Shown piece after piece: positions 1-9,150 of a stretch of DNA of 22,110 bases. Numbering within the stretch: the stretch's first letter is position 1; every line of letters starts with the position of its first letter. Source of the stretch: CAZYTO01 sp964650405 (lineage in GTDB: Bacteria; Acidobacteriota; Thermoanaerobaculia; Gp7-AA8); contig CAZYTO010000061.1 in the NCBI GenBank assembly GCA_964650405.1, positions 1-22,110 of the forward strand, read 5' to 3'. A program made the translations under genes and the position numbers. The notes under the pieces are model-generated. The model made no database searches and had not been told where the DNA came from. It saw only the letters and a list, made by a program, of their open reading frames with translations.

Positions 1-177
1 CCGATCTCGCTGGCGATGGTGGTCATCGTTGCCGGCGTGCTGCAGTATTTCGGCCCGGCGCCGAAGGGGGGTCGCCATGAGTGTCAATGCAACAGCCCGC
101 TCGCTTCTGCTCTGGGGTTTAGTAGCTGCCGTCATCCTCCGCTTGCGCTCATTCTTCAAGCCCGACCCGCCGCTTAA
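1..177 (+). CDS. Possible C-terminal end of an upstream membrane protein (cut by window start)
   Basis: Frame 1 is open from the first base to a TAA at 175-177. It begins with a strongly hydrophobic stretch (ISLAMVVIVAGVLQYFG), as expected of a transmembrane helix near a C-terminus. The rest of the frame is arginine- and proline-rich and less convincing. A second candidate, starting at ATG 77 in frame 2, also opens with a hydrophobic signal-like segment (ARSLLLWGLVAAVI), but runs into a shadow frame of the nuclease gene. I recognise neither family. Either could be real, and a sequence junction near 200 complicates both. Confidence 0.2.
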   Translation, partial: PISLAMVVIVAGVLQYFGPAPKGGRHECQCNSPLASALGFSSCRHPPLALILQARPAA

Positions 178-203
178 CCCACCCTTCCGCAAAGTCCCTG
201 CCG

Positions 204-3200
204 GTGAAGCCCGTACCGGCCGGGACGCTGGGCGCGACGCTAACCGCGGACCTGACGACCGCCAACCTCAGCATGGCGGCGACGAGCGGCAAGGTCGCGC
301 TGGCCAAGAGCAGTCCCGCCCTCGGCTGCGGCGCCACGGCCACGCCGTGCACGCTTCCCAACGCCAACATCGCCGACGTCGTCTCGTGGGGCGCTTCGAA
401 CAACGGCGAAGGGGGCACGACCGTCAACAACGGCGTGGCGCTCGATTCGACGAAGGGCGCCGTGCGCAACAGCGGCGGCTGCTTCGACGGCGACAACAAC
501 AACACCGACTTCACCGTGGCCACGACCGGTACCGGCCTCGTGCCGCGCACGAGCGCGTCGCCGGCCCACTCCTGCGTCAACACGCCGCCCACGATCGTCC
601 CGCCGTCCAACCCCATCACCACGGTCACCATGAATGCGGCCCCCTTCCCGGTGAACCTCTCCGGCAGCGATGACGGCGGGATTTACAACTGGTCCGCCAC
701 GCCGGGCACGGGCGTCGCCTCGGTGAACGTCACCGGCGGCCAGGGCACGGGCAACGTGACGTACACCGTCACGCTCACCGTGGGCTTCACAGGTACGGCC
801 GCGTTCACCGCTTCGCTGACCGACAACGTCACGACGCCGGCCTCGCAGGCGGTCAACATCCTCGTCAACCCGCCCGCCCCGCCGCCCGCTCCCACGGGCC
901 TCGCCGCCACGCCGGGCAATGCCCACGTGCAACTGAACTGGAACACGGTCGGCGGCGCCACGAGCTACAACGTCAAGCGCGGCACCACGCCGGGCGGTCC
1001 TTATCCGACCGTCTTCAGCGGCGTCGGCACGAACAGCTACGACGACGTCACGGTCGTCAATGGCACGACGTACTACTACGTCGTGAGCGCGGTCGGAGTG
1101 GGCGGCGAAGGCGCCAACTCGTCGGAAGTCAGCGCCCTGCCGCAGACGGCGCCGTCGGCTCCCACGGGCCTTGCGGCGAATCCGGGCGTCTCGCACGTCG
1201 CGCTGACCTGGAACGCCGCGGCCGGTGCCACGAGCTACACGGTCATTCGCGGCACCACGCCGGGCGGTCCGTACGGCACGACCTTCCCCGGCCTCGTCAC
1301 GACGTCCTACGACGACACGACGGCCATCAACGGCATCACTTATTACTACGTGGTCACGGCCACGAACGCGCAGGGGACGAGCGGCAACTCGAACGAGGTA
1401 TCGGCCACGCCCCAGCCGCTCGTCGCGCCGGCCGGTCTCACCGCCGCGGTCTCCGACTCGGCGGTCGTGCTCAAGTGGAGCTCGGTGCAGGGCGCGGTGA
1501 CGTACAACGTCAAGCGCAGCACCACGCCCGGCGGCCCGTACACCGTCGCCGGCTCGCCTGCCGGCCTGACCTTCACCGACAGCACGGCGGCGAATGCCAC
1601 CATCTACTACTACGTCGTGGCGGCGTTCGCCGGTTCGGAAGGGCCAATCTCCTCGGAGGTCAGCGCCACGCCCAACACGCCGGCCTTCCTCGGCGTCGTC
1701 ATCAGCCAGGTCTACGGCGGCGGCGGCAACAGCGGCGCGACGCTGAAGAACGACTATGTCGAGCTGTACAACCGCGGCACGCAGACGGTGTCGCTGGCAG
1801 GCTGGTACGTCCACTACACCTCGGCCTCGGCCACGACGTGGGCCTCGGCAAACTCGCCGACGGCGCTGGCCGGAACCATCGCCCCGGGGCAGCACTATCT
1901 CGTGCAGGAGTCCCAGGGCGCCGGCGGTACGACCAACCTCCCCACGCCCGACACCGCGGGTCTCATCGCCATGGGCGCCACGGGCGGCAAGGTCGCGCTC
2001 ACGACCCTGTCCACGCTCAGCGGCCAGTGCCCCACCGGCATGTCCATCGCCGACTTCGTCGGATACGGCACGGCGAACTGCTTCGAAGGAGCCGGCCCCA
2101 CGGCGGCCACGACCAACACCACCGCGGCCCTGCGCCTCAACGGCGGCTGCACCGACACGAACAACAACGGCGCCGACTTCACCACCGGGCCACCCAATCC
2201 GCACAACACCGCCTCGGGCATTGCCGGCTGCGCGCCCATCGACAATCCGCCGTCGATCACCACGCCGGCCAACCCGCTGGCCACGGTGACGCAGGACGAT
2301 CCGCCGTTCACCGTCACGCTCCACGGCAACGACGACGGCGGCGTCTACAACTGGTCCGCCACGCCGGGCACCGGCATCCAGTCCGTCTCCGTGACGGGAG
2401 GCCAGGGCACGGCCGACGTCACCTACACCGTGACGCTCGTGGCCGGCTTCCACGGCTTCGCCACGTTCACGGCCACGCTGTCCGACAACGTCAACACGCC
2501 CGTCTCGCAGGCTGCCAACATCCAGGTCAATCAAGTGGGCGGCGGCAACAACTCGCCGCTGATCATTCCCCCGCCGAACCCCATCACCTCCGTGGCCCAG
2601 GACGCGGCACCGTTCACGGCCGGCCTCACCGGCAGCGACGACGGCGGCGTCTACAACTGGACGGCCACGCCCGGCACCGGCGTGGCAGCAGTCAACGTCA
2701 CCGGCGGCCAGGGAACGGCGAACGTGACGTACACGATCACCCTCTCGGCCGGCTTCAACGGCACGGCCACGTTCACCGCAACGCTCTCGGACAACGTCAA
2801 CCGGCCGGTGAACCAGCCGGTCAACATCACTGTCACGCCGGCCGGCGGACCGTCGACCCATCTGGTCATCAGCCAGGTCTACGGCGGCGGGGGCAACTCC
2901 GGCGCGACGTACCAGAACGACTACGTCGAGCTGTACAACCCCACCGCTTCTCCGGTGAACGTCACCGGCTGGTCGATCCAGTACAGCTCGGCCACGAGCA
3001 CGGGATCGTTCTCCGGCGTCCAGGGCCTGGGCGGAACGATCGGACCCGGCGAGTACTACCTCATCGGACTCGCGTCGGGCGGCGCCAACGGCTCCCCGCT
3101 GCCGGCGCCGAACATCAGCAACACCAGCATCAACATCAGCGGCACCACCGGCAAGGTGGCCCTGGTCACCAACGGCACGCCGCTCACCGGCTCCTGCCCG

Positions 3201-6200
3201 GCGCCACTCACCGACCCGCACACCGTCGACTTCGTCGGTTACGGTACGGCCAACTGCGCCGAGGGGAACGTGGATGCGCCGGCACCCAGCAGCAGCACGG
3301 CCATCTTCCGCAAGAACAACGGCACCACCGACACGGACAACAACGCCAGCGACTTCGTCACCGGCACGCCCAACCCGCGACGCACGACGCCGATCACCGA
3401 GATCGGACCGTCCATCACCAGCACCGATCCCGTTGCCAACGCCACCATCGTGCCGCGCGACGGCAGCATCATCGTGACCTTCTCCGAGCCGGTCTTCGTC
3501 GATCCGGGCTGGTTCAACATCAACTGCGTCACCACCGGCATCCACAACGACGCCACGGTGGCCCAGGGCGCCGGCAACTCCTGGGTCATCATCCCCAACA
3601 CCAACTTCCAGGCCGGCGAGACGTGCACGGCCACGGTCTTCGCCACCTTCGTGCACGACGTCGACCTGGACGACAGCGCGCCGGGGACGGACACCCTTCC
3701 CGCCGACCTGAGCTGGAGCTTCTCCATCGCCACCGGCACGGCCCCGCCCTATCCGCCGAGCGTCCACCTGACCATGGGCACGCCGTCGGTCTGCGTCACG
3801 GACCTGTTGTCGCCCAACAGCTACCTGATGCTGAAACCGGAGATGTCGATCTGTTACAACCGCGATCTCGGCCGCCCGAACTGGGTGAGCTGGCATCTCA
3901 CGGACGAGTGGAACGGCACGCTCCCGCGCAACGACACGTTCCGCGCCGATCCGATGGTGCCCCCGGCCTGGTACCGCGTCCTCGGTACAGACTTCGCGTT
4001 CTCCGGCTTCGACCGCGGCCACATGACGCCGAACGCCGACCGCGACCTGCAGACGTCGATCCCCATCAACCAGGCCACGTACCTCATGTCGAACATGGTG
4101 GCCCAGGCTCCCGACAACAATCAGGGCCCGTGGGCTGCGCTGGAGAACTACCTCCGCTCCTTCGAACCGGCCAACGAGCTGTACATCATCTCCGGCCCGT
4201 ACGGCACCGGCGGCAGCGGCAGCAACGGCGGCACGACCACGACGCTGGCCAACGGCCACGTCACCGTGCCCGCCTCCACCTGGAAGGTGGCCATGATCCT
4301 GCCGAAACTCTCGGGCAACGACGTCTCCCGCGTGACCGCGGCCACCCACACCATCGCCGTCATCATGCCGAACGTGCAGGGCATCCGGAACAACGACTGG
4401 CACCAGTACCTGACCAGCGTCGATGCCGTGGAGGCGCTGACCGGCTACGACTTCTTCTCGAACGTCCCGCCGTCCATCCAGGCCGCCATCGAAGCGGGCG
4501 TGGACGGCGCGAACCCGCCGGGCACGGCCAACCAGTCCACCAGCACCAACGAAGACGTCGCGGTGCCGGTCACGCTCGACGCGGCGTCGCCCGGCGGCAC
4601 GCTGACGTACTCGATCCTCAGCGGTCCGTCCAACGGCAACCTCACCGGCTCCGGCGCGAACCGCACCTACACGCCCGCTCCCGACTTCAACGGGACGGAC
4701 ACGTTCACCTGGCGGGTCAACGACGGTACCAACAACTCCAACACCTCGACCGTGACCATCACGGTGCTCGAGGTCAACGATCCGCCCGTGGCCATGGACG
4801 ACAGCAAGAGCGTGACCGCGAACAACGTGCTGACCTTCCCCGCCGCCGACCTGACGGCCAACGACTCGCCCGGACCGGCCAATGAAAGCGGCCAGACCCT
4901 CACCGTCTCGTCCGTGACCCCGACCGCGAACACGCACGGCAATGTTTCCCTGAGCGCCGGCCAGGTCACCTACACGCCGGCCCCCGCCTACATCGGCCCG
5001 GCCAGCTTCACCTACTCCGTGTGCGACAACGGCGTCACCGTCGGACTGCTCGATGTGAAGTGCGCCACGGCCACGGTCAACGTCTCCGTCGATCCCCAGG
5101 TGACCACGCACTTCAACGTCTCCGCCCCGGCCACGGTCACGGCCCTCGCGCCGTTCAGCGTCACCGTCACCGCGCTCGACGCGGGCAATGTGACCGTCAC
5201 CAGCTACACCGGCACCGTCCACTTCACCTCCAGCTCCGCCGGCACGCTGCCTCCCGACACCGCATTCGCCCCGGGCGATAACGGCGTGCACACGTTCTCC
5301 GTGACGCTGACGATGGTCGGCTCACGGTCGATCGACGTGGCCGACGGCGGCATCACCGGCACCACGAATACGATCGTCACGGCCGCGCCGGCCACGCACT
5401 TCAACGTCACCGCCCCGGCAAGCGTCACTGCCGGCGTGCCGTTCAGCGTCACCGTGACGGCGCTCGACGGGAGCAATAGCACGGTGACCGGCTACACCGG
5501 CACCGTCCACTTCACCTCCAGCTCCGCCGGAACATTGCCACCCGACTATCCCTTCACCGCGGGCGACGCCGGCACGAAGACGTTCTCCGTCACCCTGACC
5601 ACGACCGGCGCGCAGTCGATCAACGCCGGCGACGGCAGCATCAGCGGCAGCACGAACACGACCGTCAACCCGCCGCCGGCCACGCATTTCAATGTCTCGG
5701 CGCCGGCCGGCGTCACCAGCGGCGTGGCCTTCAGCGTCACCGTCACCGCGCTCGACGCGAGCAACGCCACCGTGACCGGCTACACCGGCACGGTGCACTT
5801 CACCGCGAGCACCGCCGGCACGCTGCCGCCCGACTACACGTTCGTCCCGGGCGACAACGGAACCCGGACGTTCTCCGTCACCCTCATTGCCACCGGCGCA
5901 CAGTCGGTCACGGCCGCGGACACGGGCAACGGCACGATCAACGGCACGGCGAACACCACCGTGGCCTGCCCGGCCCTGTCGGTCACGGCGTCGAACAACG
6001 GCCCCGGATGTGCCGGCGGCACGGTGCAGCTCAACGCATCGACGGCCGCGACCGGCGTGACGTACGCCTGGACCGGTCCGGGTGGCTTCACCTCCACGCA
6101 GCAGAATCCGAGCGTGACCGTGGGCGGTACGTACACCGTCACGATCACAGGCACCGGCGGCTGCACGGCGTCGAACGCGACGACCGTGACGTTCACCAGC

Positions 6201-6989
6201 TTGCCGTCCGCCACGATCACCACACCGGCCACCGCCTGCGCCTACGCGCCCAACAACGCCTCGGTGCCGGATGCGGGCGCCGGCGCCACGTACAACTGGA
6301 CGGCTCCGAACGGCACGATCCTCACCGGCGCCGCCACGAATGCCATCACCTACACCGCCCCGGCCGGCTCGCTCACCCTCAGCGTGACGATCGTGACTTC
6401 GGGCGGATGCACCGGCAGCGGCTCCACGGCCGTGACCGTCAAGCCGCGGCCCACGGTGACCATCCCCGCAACGATCGCCGTCTGCGGGGCGCAGACGGTC
6501 TCCATCCCGGTGACGCTGACCGGTACGGGACCGTGGACCATCTATTGGTCGGACGGCTTCTCGCAGACGTCGGCAACGGCCACGACGACGCGCAGCTACA
6601 ACGCCACGGCCGCGGTCACCCTCGGCATCCAGACGGTAGCCGACGCGAGCTGTACCGCCGGCGTGCCTTCACCGAACCTGCTGCAGATCACCATCAACAA
6701 CCCGCCGGTCATCACCACGCCGCCGCACGACACGTTCGTGCCGGGCGGCACGCCGGCGACCTTCACCGTCATCGCCACGGGCACCGGCCTGCACTTCCAG
6801 TGGTACGTGCAGGAGGGCAACAACGGCACGAGCCACACGGCCGGCGCCGACAGCGCGAGCTTCATCGTCGACCCCGTACACGGCAACTTCACCGTCTGGG
6901 TCGTCGTCAGCAACGGCTGCGGCACCGCCGAGTCAATGCACGTGCAGGGCGGCGTGGAGTCCTCGCGGCATCGCATCGCGCCGCACTGA
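204..6989 (+). CDS. Giant multidomain extracellular nuclease: lamin-tail, Fn3, Ig-like and DRGH endonuclease domains; N-terminus truncated
   Basis: This 2261-residue protein is built around a DNA/RNA non-specific endonuclease domain (NucA/Serratia nuclease family) that probably degrades nucleic acid outside the cell. Order by residue: partial lamin-tail domain 1-124; Ig-like repeat 126-222; three Fn3 domains 226-492, each with a TTPGGPY motif; lamin-tail domain 495-678; two more copies of the Ig-like repeat 681-879; third lamin-tail domain 886-1064; Big_5-like domain 1068-1180; endonuclease 1188-1432; two cadherin-like domains 1436-1630; three THFNV...TVHF repeats 1634-1921; PKD/Ig-like C-terminus. 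The catalytic DRGH is residues 1270-1273. N1306 and E1314 match the metal ligand and partner of Serratia nuclease in spacing (LNQGAWARLE-like NNQGPWAALE). No sorting motif is visible at the C-terminus. The first lamin-tail copy lacks its VISQVYGGGGNSGA...ELYN half and any signal peptide. Frame 3 has stops at 120-125, so ATG 204 is only a formal start. Confidence 0.88.
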   Translation: MKPVPAGTLGATLTADLTTANLSMAATSGKVALAKSSPALGCGATATPCTLPNANIADVVSWGASNNGEGGTTVNNGVALDSTKGAVRNSGGCFDGDNNNTDFTVATTGTGLVPRTSASPAHSCVNTPPTIVPPSNPITTVTMNAAPFPVNLSGSDDGGIYNWSATPGTGVASVNVTGGQGTGNVTYTVTLTVGFTGTAAFTASLTDNVTTPASQAVNILVNPPAPPPAPTGLAATPGNAHVQLNWNTVGGATSYNVKRGTTPGGPYPTVFSGVGTNSYDDVTVVNGTTYYYVVSAVGVGGEGANSSEVSALPQTAPSAPTGLAANPGVSHVALTWNAAAGATSYTVIRGTTPGGPYGTTFPGLVTTSYDDTTAINGITYYYVVTATNAQGTSGNSNEVSATPQPLVAPAGLTAAVSDSAVVLKWSSVQGAVTYNVKRSTTPGGPYTVAGSPAGLTFTDSTAANATIYYYVVAAFAGSEGPISSEVSATPNTPAFLGVVISQVYGGGGNSGATLKNDYVELYNRGTQTVSLAGWYVHYTSASATTWASANSPTALAGTIAPGQHYLVQESQGAGGTTNLPTPDTAGLIAMGATGGKVALTTLSTLSGQCPTGMSIADFVGYGTANCFEGAGPTAATTNTTAALRLNGGCTDTNNNGADFTTGPPNPHNTASGIAGCAPIDNPPSITTPANPLATVTQDDPPFTVTLHGNDDGGVYNWSATPGTGIQSVSVTGGQGTADVTYTVTLVAGFHGFATFTATLSDNVNTPVSQAANIQVNQVGGGNNSPLIIPPPNPITSVAQDAAPFTAGLTGSDDGGVYNWTATPGTGVAAVNVTGGQGTANVTYTITLSAGFNGTATFTATLSDNVNRPVNQPVNITVTPAGGPSTHLVISQVYGGGGNSGATYQNDYVELYNPTASPVNVTGWSIQYSSATSTGSFSGVQGLGGTIGPGEYYLIGLASGGANGSPLPAPNISNTSINISGTTGKVALVTNGTPLTGSCPAPLTDPHTVDFVGYGTANCAEGNVDAPAPSSSTAIFRKNNGTTDTDNNASDFVTGTPNPRRTTPITEIGPSITSTDPVANATIVPRDGSIIVTFSEPVFVDPGWFNINCVTTGIHNDATVAQGAGNSWVIIPNTNFQAGETCTATVFATFVHDVDLDDSAPGTDTLPADLSWSFSIATGTAPPYPPSVHLTMGTPSVCVTDLLSPNSYLMLKPEMSICYNRDLGRPNWVSWHLTDEWNGTLPRNDTFRADPMVPPAWYRVLGTDFAFSGFDRGHMTPNADRDLQTSIPINQATYLMSNMVAQAPDNNQGPWAALENYLRSFEPANELYIISGPYGTGGSGSNGGTTTTLANGHVTVPASTWKVAMILPKLSGNDVSRVTAATHTIAVIMPNVQGIRNNDWHQYLTSVDAVEALTGYDFFSNVPPSIQAAIEAGVDGANPPGTANQSTSTNEDVAVPVTLDAASPGGTLTYSILSGPSNGNLTGSGANRTYTPAPDFNGTDTFTWRVNDGTNNSNTSTVTITVLEVNDPPVAMDDSKSVTANNVLTFPAADLTANDSPGPANESGQTLTVSSVTPTANTHGNVSLSAGQVTYTPAPAYIGPASFTYSVCDNGVTVGLLDVKCATATVNVSVDPQVTTHFNVSAPATVTALAPFSVTVTALDAGNVTVTSYTGTVHFTSSSAGTLPPDTAFAPGDNGVHTFSVTLTMVGSRSIDVADGGITGTTNTIVTAAPATHFNVTAPASVTAGVPFSVTVTALDGSNSTVTGYTGTVHFTSSSAGTLPPDYPFTAGDAGTKTFSVTLTTTGAQSINAGDGSISGSTNTTVNPPPATHFNVSAPAGVTSGVAFSVTVTALDASNATVTGYTGTVHFTASTAGTLPPDYTFVPGDNGTRTFSVTLIATGAQSVTAADTGNGTINGTANTTVACPALSVTASNNGPGCAGGTVQLNASTAATGVTYAWTGPGGFTSTQQNPSVTVGGTYTVTITGTGGCTASNATTVTFTSLPSATITTPATACAYAPNNASVPDAGAGATYNWTAPNGTILTGAATNAITYTAPAGSLTLSVTIVTSGGCTGSGSTAVTVKPRPTVTIPATIAVCGAQTVSIPVTLTGTGPWTIYWSDGFSQTSATATTTRSYNATAAVTLGIQTVADASCTAGVPSPNLLQITINNPPVITTPPHDTFVPGGTPATFTVIATGTGLHFQWYVQEGNNGTSHTAGADSASFIVDPVHGNFTVWVVVSNGCGTAESMHVQGGVESSRHRIAPH

Positions 6990-7001
6990 TCTTTGGGCAG
7001 C

Positions 7002-7022
7002 GGGTAACAGGTAACGGGTCCC
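7002..7022 (+). repeat. Heptad-periodic intergenic repeat
   Basis: Successive 7-mers here are GGGTAAC, AGGTAAC and GGGTCCC, preceded by GGGCAGC at 6995-7001. The run enters the hairpin at 7016-7040. It belongs with the other 7-bp-periodic gaps at 8252-8332, 9151-9227 and 19201-19228. Confidence 0.5.
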
Positions 7023-7040
7023 GGCAGTACGCCGGGACCC
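7016..7040 (+). terminator. Strong hairpin after the nuclease gene, possible terminator
   Basis: A perfect 10-bp stem (GGGTCCCGGC / GCCGGGACCC) encloses the loop AGTAC, 26 nt after the nuclease stop. Only a short CTTTC follows, with no real T-tract. Intrinsic termination is therefore uncertain; it may act in transcript processing or with Rho. Confidence 0.5.
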
Positions 7041-7061
7041 ACCCGGGCTTTCACGGTCGTC

Positions 7062-7067
7062 TATAAT
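7062..7067 (+). promoter_or_regulatory. -10 box TATAAT 8 nt before the YbjN-like start
   Basis: A perfect TATAAT lies 8 nt before ATG 7076. Transcription would begin at about the start codon, so the mRNA would be leaderless. There is no Shine-Dalgarno sequence between the box and the ATG, and no clear -35. Confidence 0.6.
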
Positions 7068-7075
7068 CGCAGGCA

Positions 7076-7579
7076 ATGCCGCGTTCCCGCGAGAAGCAGT
7101 TCAACACACGGAGTCAGGAAGAGGTTTACCGCCAGGTCAAGTCGTATCTCGACGAGCTGGTGGATGAGCACTTCGACGACGCGGAGCACTGCGACTTCTA
7201 TCTCAAGTACGGATCGACCGTGCTGGAGATCTCCATCCTGCCGTTCGGAGAAGACGACGCGGTCATCGAGATCCTCGCCTTCTGCGTGCAGAGCGTTGAG
7301 CCGTCTTTCGAGCTCATGCAGGAGCTGTTGCGGCTCAACTCGGAAGTCCCGCTCGGCGCGTTCAGCCTGGTAGGACACGACATCTTCTTCTCCCACGCCT
7401 TCCTCGGGCGGCGTCTCGTCGGCGAGCAGCTCATCGCCTCGCTGGAGAGCGTGGCCACGATCTCCGACGAATGGGACGAGAAGCTCGTGGCGCGCTACGG
7501 GGGAGAAACCGCACTCGACCACATCCGCAGCGACGCCCAGCGTGCGCGCGCCGCGGCACGAAAGGCAGCCGAAAACTGA
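7076..7579 (+). CDS. YbjN-domain protein (type III secretion chaperone-like fold)
   Basis: This 167-residue acidic protein has the alpha/beta pattern of the YbjN/CesT-like fold. An N-terminal helix (VYRQVKSYLDELVDEHF) is followed by strands (STVLEISILPFG, AVIEILAFCVQ), a central helix (SFELMQELLRLNSE), a strand pair (FSLVGHDIFFSHAFLG), and a C-terminal helix ending EWDEKLVARYGG. The family is widespread and mostly uncharacterised; members are thought to bind other proteins. There is no signal peptide, so it is probably cytoplasmic. The start follows a TATAAT at 8 nt, consistent with a leaderless transcript. The lipoprotein gene begins 35 nt downstream and could be cotranscribed. The family call is by fold pattern and typical sequence features; the molecular role is unknown. 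Confidence 0.75.
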   Translation: MPRSREKQFNTRSQEEVYRQVKSYLDELVDEHFDDAEHCDFYLKYGSTVLEISILPFGEDDAVIEILAFCVQSVEPSFELMQELLRLNSEVPLGAFSLVGHDIFFSHAFLGRRLVGEQLIASLESVATISDEWDEKLVARYGGETALDHIRSDAQRARAAARKAAEN

Positions 7580-7614
7580 GGAGCGAGGCATGGGCATTGC
7601 TGTCTAAGCGCTGC

Positions 7615-8250
7615 ATGAAGGGACGAACGGGAGCGGCGGCGAGGGTGGCAGCGTCTCTCTGCGCCGCCGGGCTCCTCGCCGCCGGACTTCTCCTCCTGTC
7701 CGGCTGCGGCGGGCGCGAAGGCTCGGCCGCCGAGGAGCAGCAGCCGAAGAAGAATCCCATCACGGGAACAGAAGCGCCGGCACCGGCCGTAACGGCCTCG
7801 GCGGCCACGCCCGCGCCGCCCCCTGTCGTTCCTGACCGCATCGACGAGCTGAAGGGCATCAGCAAGGCCATCCCGATCTACGCCGGCGCGAAGTACCGTG
7901 AGGATCTCACCCGCCGCGACGAGGTGATGATCCGCAACCAGTACGGTCCCCAGGCCGACGTCATCACCCTGGCCACGGAAGACTCCTACCCGCAGGTCTA
8001 CCACTACTACACGACGTACCTGGCCCAGTTCCGCGCCTACCCGGCCCAGCCGCCCTACCCCGCCGCGCAGAGCTGGCGCTCGCTGGAAGTCCACCTCAAC
8101 GATGCCATGCAGGACCCGTTCATCCCCGGCGACACCCTCAAGCCCGGCGACCGGCACATCACCCTCCAGGTCGCCGAGACCGAGGCCGAGCCGAAGACCG
8201 TCATCCGCTACATCCTCACCCCGCAACCCATTCAGACGGCGGAGAAATGA
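7615..8250 (+). CDS. Lipoprotein of unknown function
   Basis: This 211-residue protein has a lipoprotein signal peptide: basic start (MKGRTGAAAR), hydrophobic core, and lipobox LSGC with the lipidated cysteine at residue 31. A low-complexity Pro/Ala linker (about residues 45-70) leads to a folded domain with many tyrosines (IPIYAGAKYRED, YPQVYHYYTTYLAQF). This domain resembles small periplasmic domains described only by length and fold; I do not recognise a family. The start at ATG 7615 is chosen because it leaves a normal lipoprotein signal. The frame is open further upstream, but only as an overlap with the YbjN-like gene. It is probably anchored in the inner or outer membrane facing the periplasm. 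It lies 35 nt after the YbjN-like gene, perhaps in the same transcript. Confidence 0.75.
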   Translation: MKGRTGAAARVAASLCAAGLLAAGLLLLSGCGGREGSAAEEQQPKKNPITGTEAPAPAVTASAATPAPPPVVPDRIDELKGISKAIPIYAGAKYREDLTRRDEVMIRNQYGPQADVITLATEDSYPQVYHYYTTYLAQFRAYPAQPPYPAAQSWRSLEVHLNDAMQDPFIPGDTLKPGDRHITLQVAETEAEPKTVIRYILTPQPIQTAEK

Positions 8251-8263
8251 GGGTGGAGTGGAC

Positions 8264-8322
8264 GAGTGGTTAGTGGTTAGGAAGTTGATGCCTGCATGAT
8301 CGTCCCTAACCACTAACCGCTC
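8264..8322 (+). repeat. Long inverted repeat built of 7-bp units
   Basis: Left arm 8264-8281 and right arm 8305-8322 pair over 18 positions with a single G:U, around a 23-nt loop that itself holds ATGC/GCAT. Both arms are tandem heptads: TGGTTAG twice on the left, CCTAACC and ACTAACC on the right. The heptad phase continues to about 8332. It sits between the lipoprotein stop and the stress-protein start and could act as a terminator or mRNA stabiliser. No T-tract follows. Confidence 0.8.
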
Positions 8323-8335
8323 AACACTCACCTCT

Positions 8336-9136
8336 ATGTATCCCTGGCGCCGCGTCCTCATCCCCACGGACTTCTCGACGGCCTCGCGATGGGCGTTCGA
8401 CAACGCCATCGAAGTGGCCGGCTCGACGGGGGCGGAGCTCGTCATCCTGCACATCCGCATGACGCTGGCATCCAACCCGGACGAGCTGCGCTTTCCGGCG
8501 GACGAGGCGATCTACGGGTACGCCGAGCAGTACGAGCTCGACATGCTGCGCGAGCGGGCCCGGCACCTCAACGCCAGCGTCCCTACGCGATTGCTCGTAC
8601 GCCATGCCCCCGACCCGGGTGCGGCCATCCACGGCTCGGCGCGTGACGAAGGGGCGGACCTCATCGTCATCGCCACGCACGCGCGCCACCATGTGGCCCA
8701 CCTCCTCATCGGCTCCACGACCATGGCCGTGCTCGACCACCCGCCCGCTCCCGTGCTGGCCGTCCGTTACGGCACCAAGCGCCGCCATCAGATGCAGAAG
8801 CTCGTCGTCCCCGTGCATCCGAAGCAGACCTCCACCGCCGCCGCCGATCTGGCCCTGGCCGTGGCCTCCGGGACCGGCGGCGAAGTGCATCTCGTCGTCG
8901 TCCACGAACGCCCGGACCACGCCCTGGCCGAGGAGACGCTGCGTGCCGCGGCGGGGCGCTTCGAAAACGTGAAGCACGAATATGCAAGCCTCGAGGGGAG
9001 CGACGTCGAAAAAGAAATCGTCCGCTACGCGCACAAGATCGACGCCGACACCATCCTCGTCCACAGCAGCGTCGGCACCGTCAAACTGGCCATCATCCGG
9101 AATGCCGAGACGCCGGTGATGCTGGTTCCGGCGTAG
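8336..9136 (+). CDS. Universal stress protein, two tandem UspA domains
   Basis: This 266-residue protein is two Usp domains in tandem. Domain 1 (residues 1-145) starts with RRVLIPTDFSTASRWAFDNA, the typical strand and helix with an aspartate that contacts the nucleotide in ATP-binding members. It contains ADLIVIATHARHH and ends LLIGSTTMAVLDHPPAPVLAV. Domain 2 (residues about 153-266) is more divergent, with KLVVPVHPKQTSTAAADLAL, ADTILVHSSVGTV and ETPVMLVPA. The usual GxxGxxxxxxxxxG(S/T) ATP loop is only partly kept in domain 1 (IGST remains, the first GxxG is replaced) and lost in domain 2, so ATP binding is doubtful. It is cytoplasmic, with a role in stress adaptation known only at family level. 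No Shine-Dalgarno sequence is visible; a weak AACACT hexamer lies 7 nt before the ATG. Confidence 0.88.
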   Translation: MYPWRRVLIPTDFSTASRWAFDNAIEVAGSTGAELVILHIRMTLASNPDELRFPADEAIYGYAEQYELDMLRERARHLNASVPTRLLVRHAPDPGAAIHGSARDEGADLIVIATHARHHVAHLLIGSTTMAVLDHPPAPVLAVRYGTKRRHQMQKLVVPVHPKQTSTAAADLALAVASGTGGEVHLVVVHERPDHALAEETLRAAAGRFENVKHEYASLEGSDVEKEIVRYAHKIDADTILVHSSVGTVKLAIIRNAETPVMLVPA

Positions 9137-9150
9137 CGAAGGGGCGGCGG

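Noticed and set aside
1475..4885. 1136-residue same-strand ORF inside the nuclease
   Set aside because: Histidine/arginine-rich out-of-frame shadow; the frame with the DRGH and Fn3 motifs is the real one.
240..5291. 1683-residue antisense ORF opposite the nuclease
   Set aside because: Arginine- and valine-rich shadow caused by GC-rich third positions in a repetitive gene; no family features.
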